This document shows positions 40,732 through 48,649 of a stretch of DNA of 64,000 bases, piece after piece. Each line of letters begins with the position of its first letter. The stretch's first letter is position 1. This DNA is from Sphaerisporangium rubeum (lineage in GTDB: Bacteria; Actinomycetota; Actinomycetes; Streptosporangiales; Streptosporangiaceae): contig NZ_JACHIU010000001.1 in NCBI RefSeq assembly GCF_014207705.1, positions 6,564,501 through 6,628,500 on the forward strand, written 5' to 3'. The notes under the pieces are model-generated. The model saw only the letters and a program-made list of their open reading frames with translations. It was not told where the DNA came from and did not search any database. The position numbers were made by a program, and so were the translations under genes.

Positions 40732-43700
40732 TCAGCGGTCCTCAGGGAGGAGGGGGACGGATTCGATGAGGCGGGTCAGGGAGTCGGCGTCGAGGAGGTC
40801 TACGGGGCGGATGGTTTCGTTGGAGCGGACGTAGTGGAAGGCGGCGCCTACTTTGGACAGGGGGACGGAGGCCAGGTGGGACCAGGCGAGGCGGTAGGCG
40901 GCTAGTTGGATTGAGGCGGTTTGGGCTGCTTTGCCGCGGGGGCGGTGGCCGGTTTTCCAGTCGACTATGACATAGGTGTCTTCTTCTTTGAAGACGGCGT
41001 CCATGCGGCCGCGGATCAGGCGGTCGGCGATCATGGTTTCGAAGGGGATCTCCAGGTCCAGGGGTCGTTTGGTGGACCATTCGCTCCGCTCGAAGCGCGT
41101 CTGGAGTTCGGCGAGGTCGGCGTCGGCGTCGGTCAGGTCGTCCGAGGCGCCGGGGAGTGAGAGGTCGTCGATCAGGCGTTGTTGTTGCCAGCGGCCTTCC
41201 AGCCAGCGGTGGAAGGCGGTGCCGCGGCGGGCCAGGGGGGCCGGTCGGTTCGGGAGGGGACGGCGGATCTGGCGGGCCAGGGCCGAGGGGTCGGCGGCGA
41301 GGGTGACCAGGGACGAGACGGTGAGGCGGGAGGGGAGCTCGACCACGGTGCGGGGGGTTCTGGTGGACTGGTCGCGTTCGCGGAGGAGGAGTTCGGTGTC
41401 GCGGGCCCAGGCGCGGAGGCGGTCGCGGTCCCAGTCCTTCAGGGGGGGCTGGTCGAGGGGGAGGGGGTCTTCTGTGCCGTTGACGGCGTCGAGGACGAGG
41501 GCCGCGCCGGCGCGTACGGCGTCGTGGCGGTCTCCTTCGGGCTCGACGGGCCACTCGGCGGCGGCGGGCTCGACGAGCAAGGGGTTCACGGCGTCTTCCG
41601 CCAGGTCGGGGGCCCAGCGGGCCACCTGGCCGCAGGTCTCGGCGATCTCTTGCAGGAATTCCGAGGGGTCCAGGGGACGGGAGGCGGTGCCCCAGCGGTA
41701 ACCGCTGGCGATGAGCAGGTAGTGCGCGCGGGTCACGGCGACGTACGCGAGGCGGCGTTCCTCAAGCAGGTCGCGTGCGCGGCACAGTTCCTCGAAGGCG
41801 GTGAGGTCGTCCTTCTCCAGGCCGGTCAGCTCGGGGAGGTCGGAGTGGTCGCCGCGCAGGGGGTACGGCAGTTTGCGGGGGTTGTCGGTCCAGCGGGAGT
41901 TGGTCACGGGGGTGGCGGGGAAGACGCTGCCTTTGGCGAGGGAACCCTGTTTGGTGGTCGTCTGGGACAGGCCGGGGATGATCACGACCGGCCACTCCAG
42001 GCCCTTGGAGGCGTGGACGGTCATCAGTTTCACGCTGTTGGTCTCGCCGACCCGGCCGGCCTCCAGGCCGAACTCCTCTGTCTCGGCGGCCTCCAGGTAG
42101 GCGAGGAACGCGCCGAGCGTCGGGTCCTCGGCGTCGCCGGCGAAACGGGACGCGGCGTCGAGGAAGGCGTCGAGGTCGGCACGTGCGGTCAGCGGGCCGC
42201 CGCCGCGTGCGGCCACCTCGATGTCGAGACCGGTGCGGCGTTCGATCTCGGTGATCAGGTCGGGGAGCGGCTGGCCGGCGTGCGCGCGCAGCAGCCGCAG
42301 CTCCTGCGCGTACCGAGGCAGCCTGGCGCGGGCCAGCGGTGAGAAGCGGTCCAGCAGTTCCGGACGGTCCGGCAGCTCGTCGAGCGCGTCCACGAGGCTG
42401 CCGCGCTCCTGCGCCATGTCGGCGACGACCTGCTCCAACGGGTCGTCGGGGACGGGACCCGCACGCTCGGCCACGGTCAGCTCGCGGGCCAGGTCGCCGA
42501 GGGCCTTGAGGTCGGCGGGGCCGATGCGCCAGCGCGGCCCGGCGAGCAGCCGCACCAGCGAGTCGCCGGCGCCGGCGTCGTACAGCACGCGCAGCGTGGC
42601 GACCACGTCGGCGACCTCAGGCACGGTGAGCAGGCCGCCGAGCCCGACCACCTCGACCGGGACGCCACGGGACGCGAGCGCGCGCCGCAGCACGGGGAAC
42701 TGCGCGCGTCTGCGCGCGAGGATCGCGATGTCCTGCGGCTGGACGGCGGTCACGCCGCCGAAGACGCCGGCCCGCAGCTTGTCGCGCAGTTTGTCGCGTT
42801 CGCCGTCCCCCCACGGCAGCCCGTCGGGGGCCAACTCGGTGCCGAGGAGGCCGACGACGCCGTCGGCGATCCACTCGGCCTCGTCGTCGGCGGTCTCGTG
42901 GAACGCCGCCACCACCCGGCCGCGGCCGGCGCGGTTCTCACCTGGCACCAGGACCGGCACCTCGCGGGACTGCTCGCGCAGCGGCGCCTGGACCCGGGCC
43001 GCGACGTGCAGCACGCCTTCGCCGTTGCGGAAGCTGACCGACAGGCGGCGCACGGCGGCGGGCTCACCGGTGGCGCGCGCGAAGTCGGTGGTGAAACGGT
43101 TGAGGTTGCCGGACGACGCGCCACGCCAGCCGTAGATGGACTGGCAGGGGTCGCCGACGGCGGTCACCGGGTGGCCGCCGCCGAACAGCGCGCGCAGCAG
43201 CACGAGCTGCGCGTGGCTGGTGTCCTGGTACTCGTCGAGCAGCACCACGGAGAACCGGCCCCGCTCGACGGCCCCCACCTCGGGGTGCCGGTCGGCGATG
43301 CGCGCGGCGAGCGCCATCTGGTCGCCGTAGTCGATGACCTCGCGCCGTCGTTTGTACGCCTGGTACGCCTCGACCAGAGGCAGGAACTGCTCGCGGATCT
43401 CCTGGACGCGCACGGGCCTGCGCTGCGCGAGGGTGACGCGGCCGGTCAGCGCGCCGAGGCGCTGGTCGAGCCACTGACCGACCTCGCGTACGTCCGCGGG
43501 GGTGCGCAGGTGCTCCGACAGCTCACCCGCCAGCTCCAGGACGGCGGCGGTGACCGACGGCGGCGCGAGGTCCACCATGTCCATCGGCCCGTCGTAGCCG
43601 CCGACCACCCGGGACGCCATCTGCCAGGCCACGGCCGGGCTGACCAGGCGCATGGTCGGCTCCATGGCCTCGCGCACCGCGTGGTCGGTGACCAGCCGCG

Positions 43701-44091
43701 CGGCGTACGCGTGGTAGGTGGACACACTGGGCTCGGCTTCGAGCAGTTCGGCGGGGGCCCGGTCGGTCTCGGCGAGCTGCGTGAGGCGCTTGCGCACCCG
43801 CGCGGCGAGCTCGGCGGCGGCCTTGCGGGTGAACGTGAGGCCGAGCACACGTTCCGGCCGCACGAAGCCGTTGGCGACCAGCCACACCACACGTCCCGCC
43901 ATGGTCTCGCTCTTGCCGGACCCGGCACCCGCGATCACGACCATCGGTTCGAGCGGCGCCTCGATCACCTCGGCCTGCTCCGGCGTCGGCGGCGGGATCT
44001 TCAGCAGCTCCGCCAGCTCGTCCGCGCCGATCAGCGCGGGCCGGTCCCCGAGGGGTGAGGCCTGCTCCTCCGCTCCGGTGCTCCCTAGCAC
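40732..44091 (-). CDS. adnB: AdnB-type helicase-nuclease subunit
   Basis: The 1119-residue protein has Walker A IAGAGSGKS (about residue 53), VVLLDEYQDTSHAQ, GDPCQSIYGWRGAS and motif LAYVAVTRAHYLL. The C-terminal RecB-like nuclease domain includes GTAFHRWLEGR and GRMDAVFKEEDTYVIVDWKT. AdnAB resects double-strand breaks in mycobacteria and other actinobacteria. The GTG at 44091 overlaps the adnA stop by seven bases. The open frame continues to 46101 only as an antisense-frame artefact over adnA. Confidence 0.9.
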   Translation of the reverse strand: MLGSTGAEEQASPLGDRPALIGADELAELLKIPPPTPEQAEVIEAPLEPMVVIAGAGSGKSETMAGRVVWLVANGFVRPERVLGLTFTRKAAAELAARVRKRLTQLAETDRAPAELLEAEPSVSTYHAYAARLVTDHAVREAMEPTMRLVSPAVAWQMASRVVGGYDGPMDMVDLAPPSVTAAVLELAGELSEHLRTPADVREVGQWLDQRLGALTGRVTLAQRRPVRVQEIREQFLPLVEAYQAYKRRREVIDYGDQMALAARIADRHPEVGAVERGRFSVVLLDEYQDTSHAQLVLLRALFGGGHPVTAVGDPCQSIYGWRGASSGNLNRFTTDFARATGEPAAVRRLSVSFRNGEGVLHVAARVQAPLREQSREVPVLVPGENRAGRGRVVAAFHETADDEAEWIADGVVGLLGTELAPDGLPWGDGERDKLRDKLRAGVFGGVTAVQPQDIAILARRRAQFPVLRRALASRGVPVEVVGLGGLLTVPEVADVVATLRVLYDAGAGDSLVRLLAGPRWRIGPADLKALGDLARELTVAERAGPVPDDPLEQVVADMAQERGSLVDALDELPDRPELLDRFSPLARARLPRYAQELRLLRAHAGQPLPDLITEIERRTGLDIEVAARGGGPLTARADLDAFLDAASRFAGDAEDPTLGAFLAYLEAAETEEFGLEAGRVGETNSVKLMTVHASKGLEWPVVIIPGLSQTTTKQGSLAKGSVFPATPVTNSRWTDNPRKLPYPLRGDHSDLPELTGLEKDDLTAFEELCRARDLLEERRLAYVAVTRAHYLLIASGYRWGTASRPLDPSEFLQEIAETCGQVARWAPDLAEDAVNPLLVEPAAAEWPVEPEGDRHDAVRAGAALVLDAVNGTEDPLPLDQPPLKDWDRDRLRAWARDTELLLRERDQSTRTPRTVVELPSRLTVSSLVTLAADPSALARQIRRPLPNRPAPLARRGTAFHRWLEGRWQQQRLIDDLSLPGASDDLTDADADLAELQTRFERSEWSTKRPLDLEIPFETMIADRLIRGRMDAVFKEEDTYVIVDWKTGHRPRGKAAQTASIQLAAYRLAWSHLASVPLSKVGAAFHYVRSNETIRPVDLLDADSLTRLIESVPLLPEDR

Positions 44092-47000
44092 ACCTGGTTC
44101 CCCGCGTCGTTGACCGGACAGCTCGCGCGCGCGGCGCACGTGCGGCAGCCGTCGTTGACCTGCGCCTTGAAGACCCCGGCCGCCATGCCGGTGGCGACGT
44201 CGCGCACCATGGTCTCGGCCCACTCCGGCTGGGGGTCGTCGGCCAGCGCCGGCTGCTGCTGCTCGCGTGGCTCCTTGCCGGCGGCCTTGCCGACCTGGAC
44301 GAGCGCGGCGCCTCCCGGCTCGGTGAGACCGTGGCGCTCGAAGGCGCCGAGGAGCGCGGCGAGCTGGTAGACGCCGAGCTGGGGGTGGCGAGCGAGGTCG
44401 CCGTCGGAGGGTTTGGTGCCGCCGGTCTTGATGTCGATGATGACGGCGCGGCCCTCGCCGTCGCGCTCCACGCGGTCGACCCGGCCGCGGATCTGCACAC
44501 CGTCGGACAGGACGGCCGTGAAGGACTCCTCGACGCCGACCAGCTCGCGCGGGTTCCCCTCGTGCCAGGTGAGGAACCGGCCGACCATCTGCTCGGCCAC
44601 CACCCGCTGCCTGCGGTTGAACCACACGCCGCCGAAGTCCAGCTCGTCCCACACCTCGTCGAGCCGCTTGCCGAGGTCGTCGGCGGCCCCGCCGGTGGTG
44701 GCGAGCGCCGCGAGCGCGTGGATGACGCTGCCGAGGCTGCGGGACACGTCGGTGCCGGACGCGCCGACCGCCGTCTCCAGCAGCCACCGCAGGCCGCACT
44801 TGCTGAAGTTCTCCACCGCGGACGGCGAGATGCGCACGATGTTCTCCGGCCAGGTCAGCGGCCGGTCGTCCGACAGCGGCGTGAGCGCGTACCACTCGTC
44901 GGGGTGGGCCCCCGGCACGCCGGCACGCGCCAGGCGGGCCAGGTGACCGGCGGCGGCGCGGCGCAGCCGGTCGGGACGCGCCGCGTCGCACACCGCGGCC
45001 CGCAGCTCGGCCACCAGCGCGGCCATGCTGAGCCACCTGGCGCGCTCGTCGACCGCGGCCTCCTCGATCGCGCCGGGAAGCAGCTCGGACAGGAAACGCG
45101 AGGGCCGCTCGTCGGTGTCCTCGCCGCCGACCGCCGTGACGACCAGGCGGCGGCGCGCGCGGGTGGCGGCGACGTAGAACAGGCGCCGTTCCTCGGCCAG
45201 CAGCTTGGACGACAGCGCGGCGGACGCGGCGTCGGCGGCACCCGGCGCGGCGCCGTGCGCGGCCTCCACGAGCTCGTCGACGCCGAGCAGCGAGCCGCGC
45301 AGCCGCAGGTCGGGCCACACGCCTTCCTGGACACCCGCGACCACCACGACGTCCCACTCCAGGCCCTTGGCGCGGTGCGCGGTGAGGATGCGCACGGCCT
45401 CGGCGTCGGGTGCGTGCGCGGCCAGGGTGTTGGCGGGGATCTCCTGCGACGCGAGGTCGTCGAGGAAGACGCGGGGGCCGGCGTGCGGCAGGCGGTCCAC
45501 GAAACGCGAGGCGTGGTCGAACAGCGTCATCACGGCGTCGAGGTCGCGATCGGCCTGCGCGCCGCGGTACCCGCCGGTGATGCTGGCGTCGGTCCACCGG
45601 TCGGCGAGCCCGGAGGCCTGCCAGATGTCCCACAGCGCCTCCTCGGGGGAGACACCTGCGCGCACGGCCTCGCGTGCCACGGAGACCAGCGTGGCGACCC
45701 GCTCGGCGGGGACGGCGATGTGCGGCTCGACCGGCACCAGCACCGACGGGTCGCGCAGCGCGGTGACCAGCAACTCGTCCGCCGTGCGCGGCGGCGCGCC
45801 GTCCCCGTCGGACGTGGCTTCGAGCTCGGCGGCGCGCAGCGCGCGGCGCAGGCGGCGCACCCCGATGGCGTCGGTGCCGCCGAACGGGCCGGTGAGCAGT
45901 TCCTCGGCGGTCGCGACGTCCAGCGTCTCGGGGCTCACGGCCACCCGCAGGACGGCGACCAGCGGCCGGACGCCGGGCTCCTGCGCGAGCGGCACCTCGT
46001 CGCCGTTGACGAGGACCGGCACACCGGCGGCGATGAGCGCGCGGCGCAGCATCGGGACCTGGAGCTTGGCGGAGCGCACGAGCACCGCCATGCGCGACCA
46101 CGGGACGTTCTCCAGCAGGTGGGCCCGGCGCAGCGTGTCGGCGACGACGGCGGCCTCCTGGGTCTCGCTGTCGGCGAGCATGACCCGGACCTCACCGGGG
46201 TCGGCGTCGTCCACGGACGTCAGGCCCCGGTGGTCCTCGCCGCTGAAACGCCGCGCGACCCTGCCGCTCGCGGTACCGGAGCCGTTCGCGGCGCCGGGAC
46301 CCGGCTTGCCTGAACCGTTCGCGCCACCGGAAGCGGCGTCACCTGAGCCGTTGACACCGTCGCCGTCCGCGCCGTCCTGGCCGGGTGCGTCCAGCCAGTC
46401 CAGCCCGTCCCAGTCGAGCACGCCGGCCGCCGAAGGGCTCGGCTCCGGGGTGAGGGACGGCATGGGGGGGACGGGGAGGCGCGCGGCGACGCGGCGGGAC
46501 GCGGCGAGCAGGTCGGGGCCGCTGCGGCGGCAGACGCGCAGCGCCACCACGGGGGCCTCCTGGCCGCCGGTGGTGCGGAAACGGCGGGGGAAGTCGAGGA
46601 TGCCGCGCACGTCGGCGCCACGGAAACCGTAGATCGACTGGTCGGGGTCGCCGACGGCGATCAGGTCGCGGCCGTCCCCCGCGAGGTGGTGGAGCAGGGC
46701 CTCCTGCGCGGGGTCGGTGTCCTGGTACTCGTCCACGTACACCACGTCGTACGCCGCGCGCTCGCGCCGCCGCACCTCGCTGCCGGCCAGCAAAGCCACG
46801 GCGGCGCGGATCAGCTCGGCGTAGTCGAGGGTCGGGGTGGGGTCCAGGTCGAAACGGTCGGCGTAGCGGTGCGCGAAACGGCCCGCCGCCTCCCAGTCCT
46901 TGCGCGAGTGGGCCCGGCCGAGCCGCACGAGGTCGTCGCCGTCCAGGCCGCGCTCGGCGGCCCTGGCGAGCAGGTCGCGCAACTCCTCGGCGAACGCGCG

Positions 47001-47477
47001 GGTCTTCAGCGGGTCGCGCATGGGGGACGGCCAGTCGGCCGCGCCGTCCTCGACCTCGCCGCGCAGCAGGCGGCGGATCTCCAGGAGCTGCTCGGGCCCG
47101 GTCAGCAGGCGCGGCGGCTGCTCCCCCGCGAGCACGGCCTCGCGGCGCAGCAACGCGTAGGCGTACGCGTGGAAGGTGAGCGCCAGCGGCGTTTTCGTGG
47201 TGCGCCGCATACGCGCGGTGATACGCTCGCGCAGCTCCTGGGCCGCCTTGCGGCTGAAGGTCAGCACGAGCACACGCTCGGGGTCGCCGCCGCGGCGCTC
47301 CACCCGGTCGACGACGCTCTCGACGATCGTGGTGGTCTTGCCGGTGCCGGGGCCCGCCAGCACGAGCAGCGGGCCACCCTCGTGAGCCACCACCGCACGC
47401 TGGTGCTCGTCGAGCACCGGAGGCGACATGCGCCCCGTCGCTCCCCGGCGCACCAGCCGGTAGGTCTGACCACTCAC
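44085..47477 (-). CDS. adnA: AdnA-type helicase-nuclease subunit
   Basis: The 1130-residue protein has Walker A LAGPGTGKTTT (residues 40-50), VVYVDEYQDTDP, GDPDQSIYGFRGADVRG and RLFYVAATRARRRLVV. The C-terminal PD-(D/E)XK nuclease (GRVDRVERDG, AVIIDIKTGG) is bracketed by cysteines (KCGLRW; C1111, C1114, C1120) that match an AddB/AdnA-type iron-sulfur cluster. An insert near residues 365-400 repeats NGSG with Gly, Asp and Ala, a flexible linker. The GTG start lacks a ribosome site. Confidence 0.9.
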   Translation of the reverse strand: MSGQTYRLVRRGATGRMSPPVLDEHQRAVVAHEGGPLLVLAGPGTGKTTTIVESVVDRVERRGGDPERVLVLTFSRKAAQELRERITARMRRTTKTPLALTFHAYAYALLRREAVLAGEQPPRLLTGPEQLLEIRRLLRGEVEDGAADWPSPMRDPLKTRAFAEELRDLLARAAERGLDGDDLVRLGRAHSRKDWEAAGRFAHRYADRFDLDPTPTLDYAELIRAAVALLAGSEVRRRERAAYDVVYVDEYQDTDPAQEALLHHLAGDGRDLIAVGDPDQSIYGFRGADVRGILDFPRRFRTTGGQEAPVVALRVCRRSGPDLLAASRRVAARLPVPPMPSLTPEPSPSAAGVLDWDGLDWLDAPGQDGADGDGVNGSGDAASGGANGSGKPGPGAANGSGTASGRVARRFSGEDHRGLTSVDDADPGEVRVMLADSETQEAAVVADTLRRAHLLENVPWSRMAVLVRSAKLQVPMLRRALIAAGVPVLVNGDEVPLAQEPGVRPLVAVLRVAVSPETLDVATAEELLTGPFGGTDAIGVRRLRRALRAAELEATSDGDGAPPRTADELLVTALRDPSVLVPVEPHIAVPAERVATLVSVAREAVRAGVSPEEALWDIWQASGLADRWTDASITGGYRGAQADRDLDAVMTLFDHASRFVDRLPHAGPRVFLDDLASQEIPANTLAAHAPDAEAVRILTAHRAKGLEWDVVVVAGVQEGVWPDLRLRGSLLGVDELVEAAHGAAPGAADAASAALSSKLLAEERRLFYVAATRARRRLVVTAVGGEDTDERPSRFLSELLPGAIEEAAVDERARWLSMAALVAELRAAVCDAARPDRLRRAAAGHLARLARAGVPGAHPDEWYALTPLSDDRPLTWPENIVRISPSAVENFSKCGLRWLLETAVGASGTDVSRSLGSVIHALAALATTGGAADDLGKRLDEVWDELDFGGVWFNRRQRVVAEQMVGRFLTWHEGNPRELVGVEESFTAVLSDGVQIRGRVDRVERDGEGRAVIIDIKTGGTKPSDGDLARHPQLGVYQLAALLGAFERHGLTEPGGAALVQVGKAAGKEPREQQQPALADDPQPEWAETMVRDVATGMAAGVFKAQVNDGCRTCAARASCPVNDAGNQVC

Positions 47478-47665
47478 AGCACGCTATTCCACCAGACCAC
47501 ACCCGAAGATCGTGCCGACTCCGGCCGTCCGGCGCGTCACGAGTCTCCCGCCGAGGCCGTTTGATCGGGTTTTGGCCCCGCGGGCCGCGCACGCTTTGGA
47601 CCTGTCTCCGCCGTGGACGACGCTGCGAACATGCCGTGTGACGAGCGGAAACGACACGGAGGGCG

Positions 47666-48649
47666 ATGGTGAACGCACGCGCGCCGGTGACAAGGCCGGG
47701 GACGGGAACGGCGAAGGCGAACGAGACGGGGATCACGGCACGGGGAGCGCTCGGCGCCGGTACGGCGATGTTCCTCATGGGGACGCTGCCGTCGGTGTCG
47801 CTGGTGCTGCACGAGTACCCGGTGTACGGCGGCCAGGCGATGCGGTACGCGGGGGCGGCCGTCCTGCTGCTGGCGTTCATGCGCGCGAGGGGCCTCGCGC
47901 ATCTGCGGCTCGACGCGAGGGAACTGGGGCTCCTCGCGGCGCTCGCCGCCACGGGGCTCGCGGCGTTCAACGTGTTCGTCATCGAGTCCACCCGGCACGC
48001 CACCCCGGCCACCGCCGGCACCGTCGTGGCGACCGTGCCGGTCGTGCTGGCCCTGCTCGGCCCGCTGCTCGCACGCAGGCGTCCGTCCCCGCGCATCGTC
48101 GTGGCGGCCGTCCTCGTGGCGGCAGGCGCGGCCGTCGTCAGCGGCCTCGGCGGCGGCTCGCTGCTCGGGGTGCTGCTCGCGGCAGGCGCACTGGCCTGCG
48201 AGGTGGGGTTCTCCCTGCTCGCGGTGCCGCTGCTCCCCCGGCTCGGCGCGATCCGCGTTTCGGCGTACACCACCGCGATGGCCGTGCCGATCCTGCTGGT
48301 CGCGGGCCTGGTGGCCGACGGCCCCGGCGTGCTGCGGGTCCCCGGCACGGCCGAGACGTTCGCGCTGGTCTACCAGGCGGTCGTGGTGACGGCGTTCGCG
48401 TTCTTCTGCTGGTACGACGCGCTGCCTCGCCTCGGTCCGGAACGCGCCGGGCTGTTCTCCGGCTTCCTGCCGGTCGGCACGATCCTGTGCGGCGTCGTCC
48501 TCGGGCTCGGCGGCCCCACGGCGGCGGACGTCGCCGGCACGGCCCTGGTCGTCGCCGGCCTCACGGCGGGGCTGACCCGCCGCAGGCGGCCCCCACCGGA
48601 GCGCGCGGCCGGCCCCCGGCCTGTCGTCAGCGGTCGCCGGGGTCGGTGA
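47666..48649 (+). CDS. EamA/DMT-family transporter
   Basis: The 327-residue protein has ten transmembrane helices in two EamA repeats (ALGAGTAMFLMGTLPSVSLV, then LGVLLAAGALACEVGFSLLA). It is probably an exporter or permease for metabolites at the inner membrane. An ATG at 47666 and a GTG at 47669 both follow GGAGG. Its last 23 bases overlap the convergent glycerophosphotransferase gene. Confidence 0.85.
   Translation: MVNARAPVTRPGTGTAKANETGITARGALGAGTAMFLMGTLPSVSLVLHEYPVYGGQAMRYAGAAVLLLAFMRARGLAHLRLDARELGLLAALAATGLAAFNVFVIESTRHATPATAGTVVATVPVVLALLGPLLARRRPSPRIVVAAVLVAAGAAVVSGLGGGSLLGVLLAAGALACEVGFSLLAVPLLPRLGAIRVSAYTTAMAVPILLVAGLVADGPGVLRVPGTAETFALVYQAVVVTAFAFFCWYDALPRLGPERAGLFSGFLPVGTILCGVVLGLGGPTAADVAGTALVVAGLTAGLTRRRRPPPERAAGPRPVVSGRRGR

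Noticed and set aside
40732-46101. A single 1789-codon minus frame spanning two helicases.
   Set aside because: Only the part from 44091 downward has helicase motifs. The upstream part is another frame of adnA with Arg/Ala-rich shadow sequence. The 7-base GTGCTAG overlap marks the true boundary.
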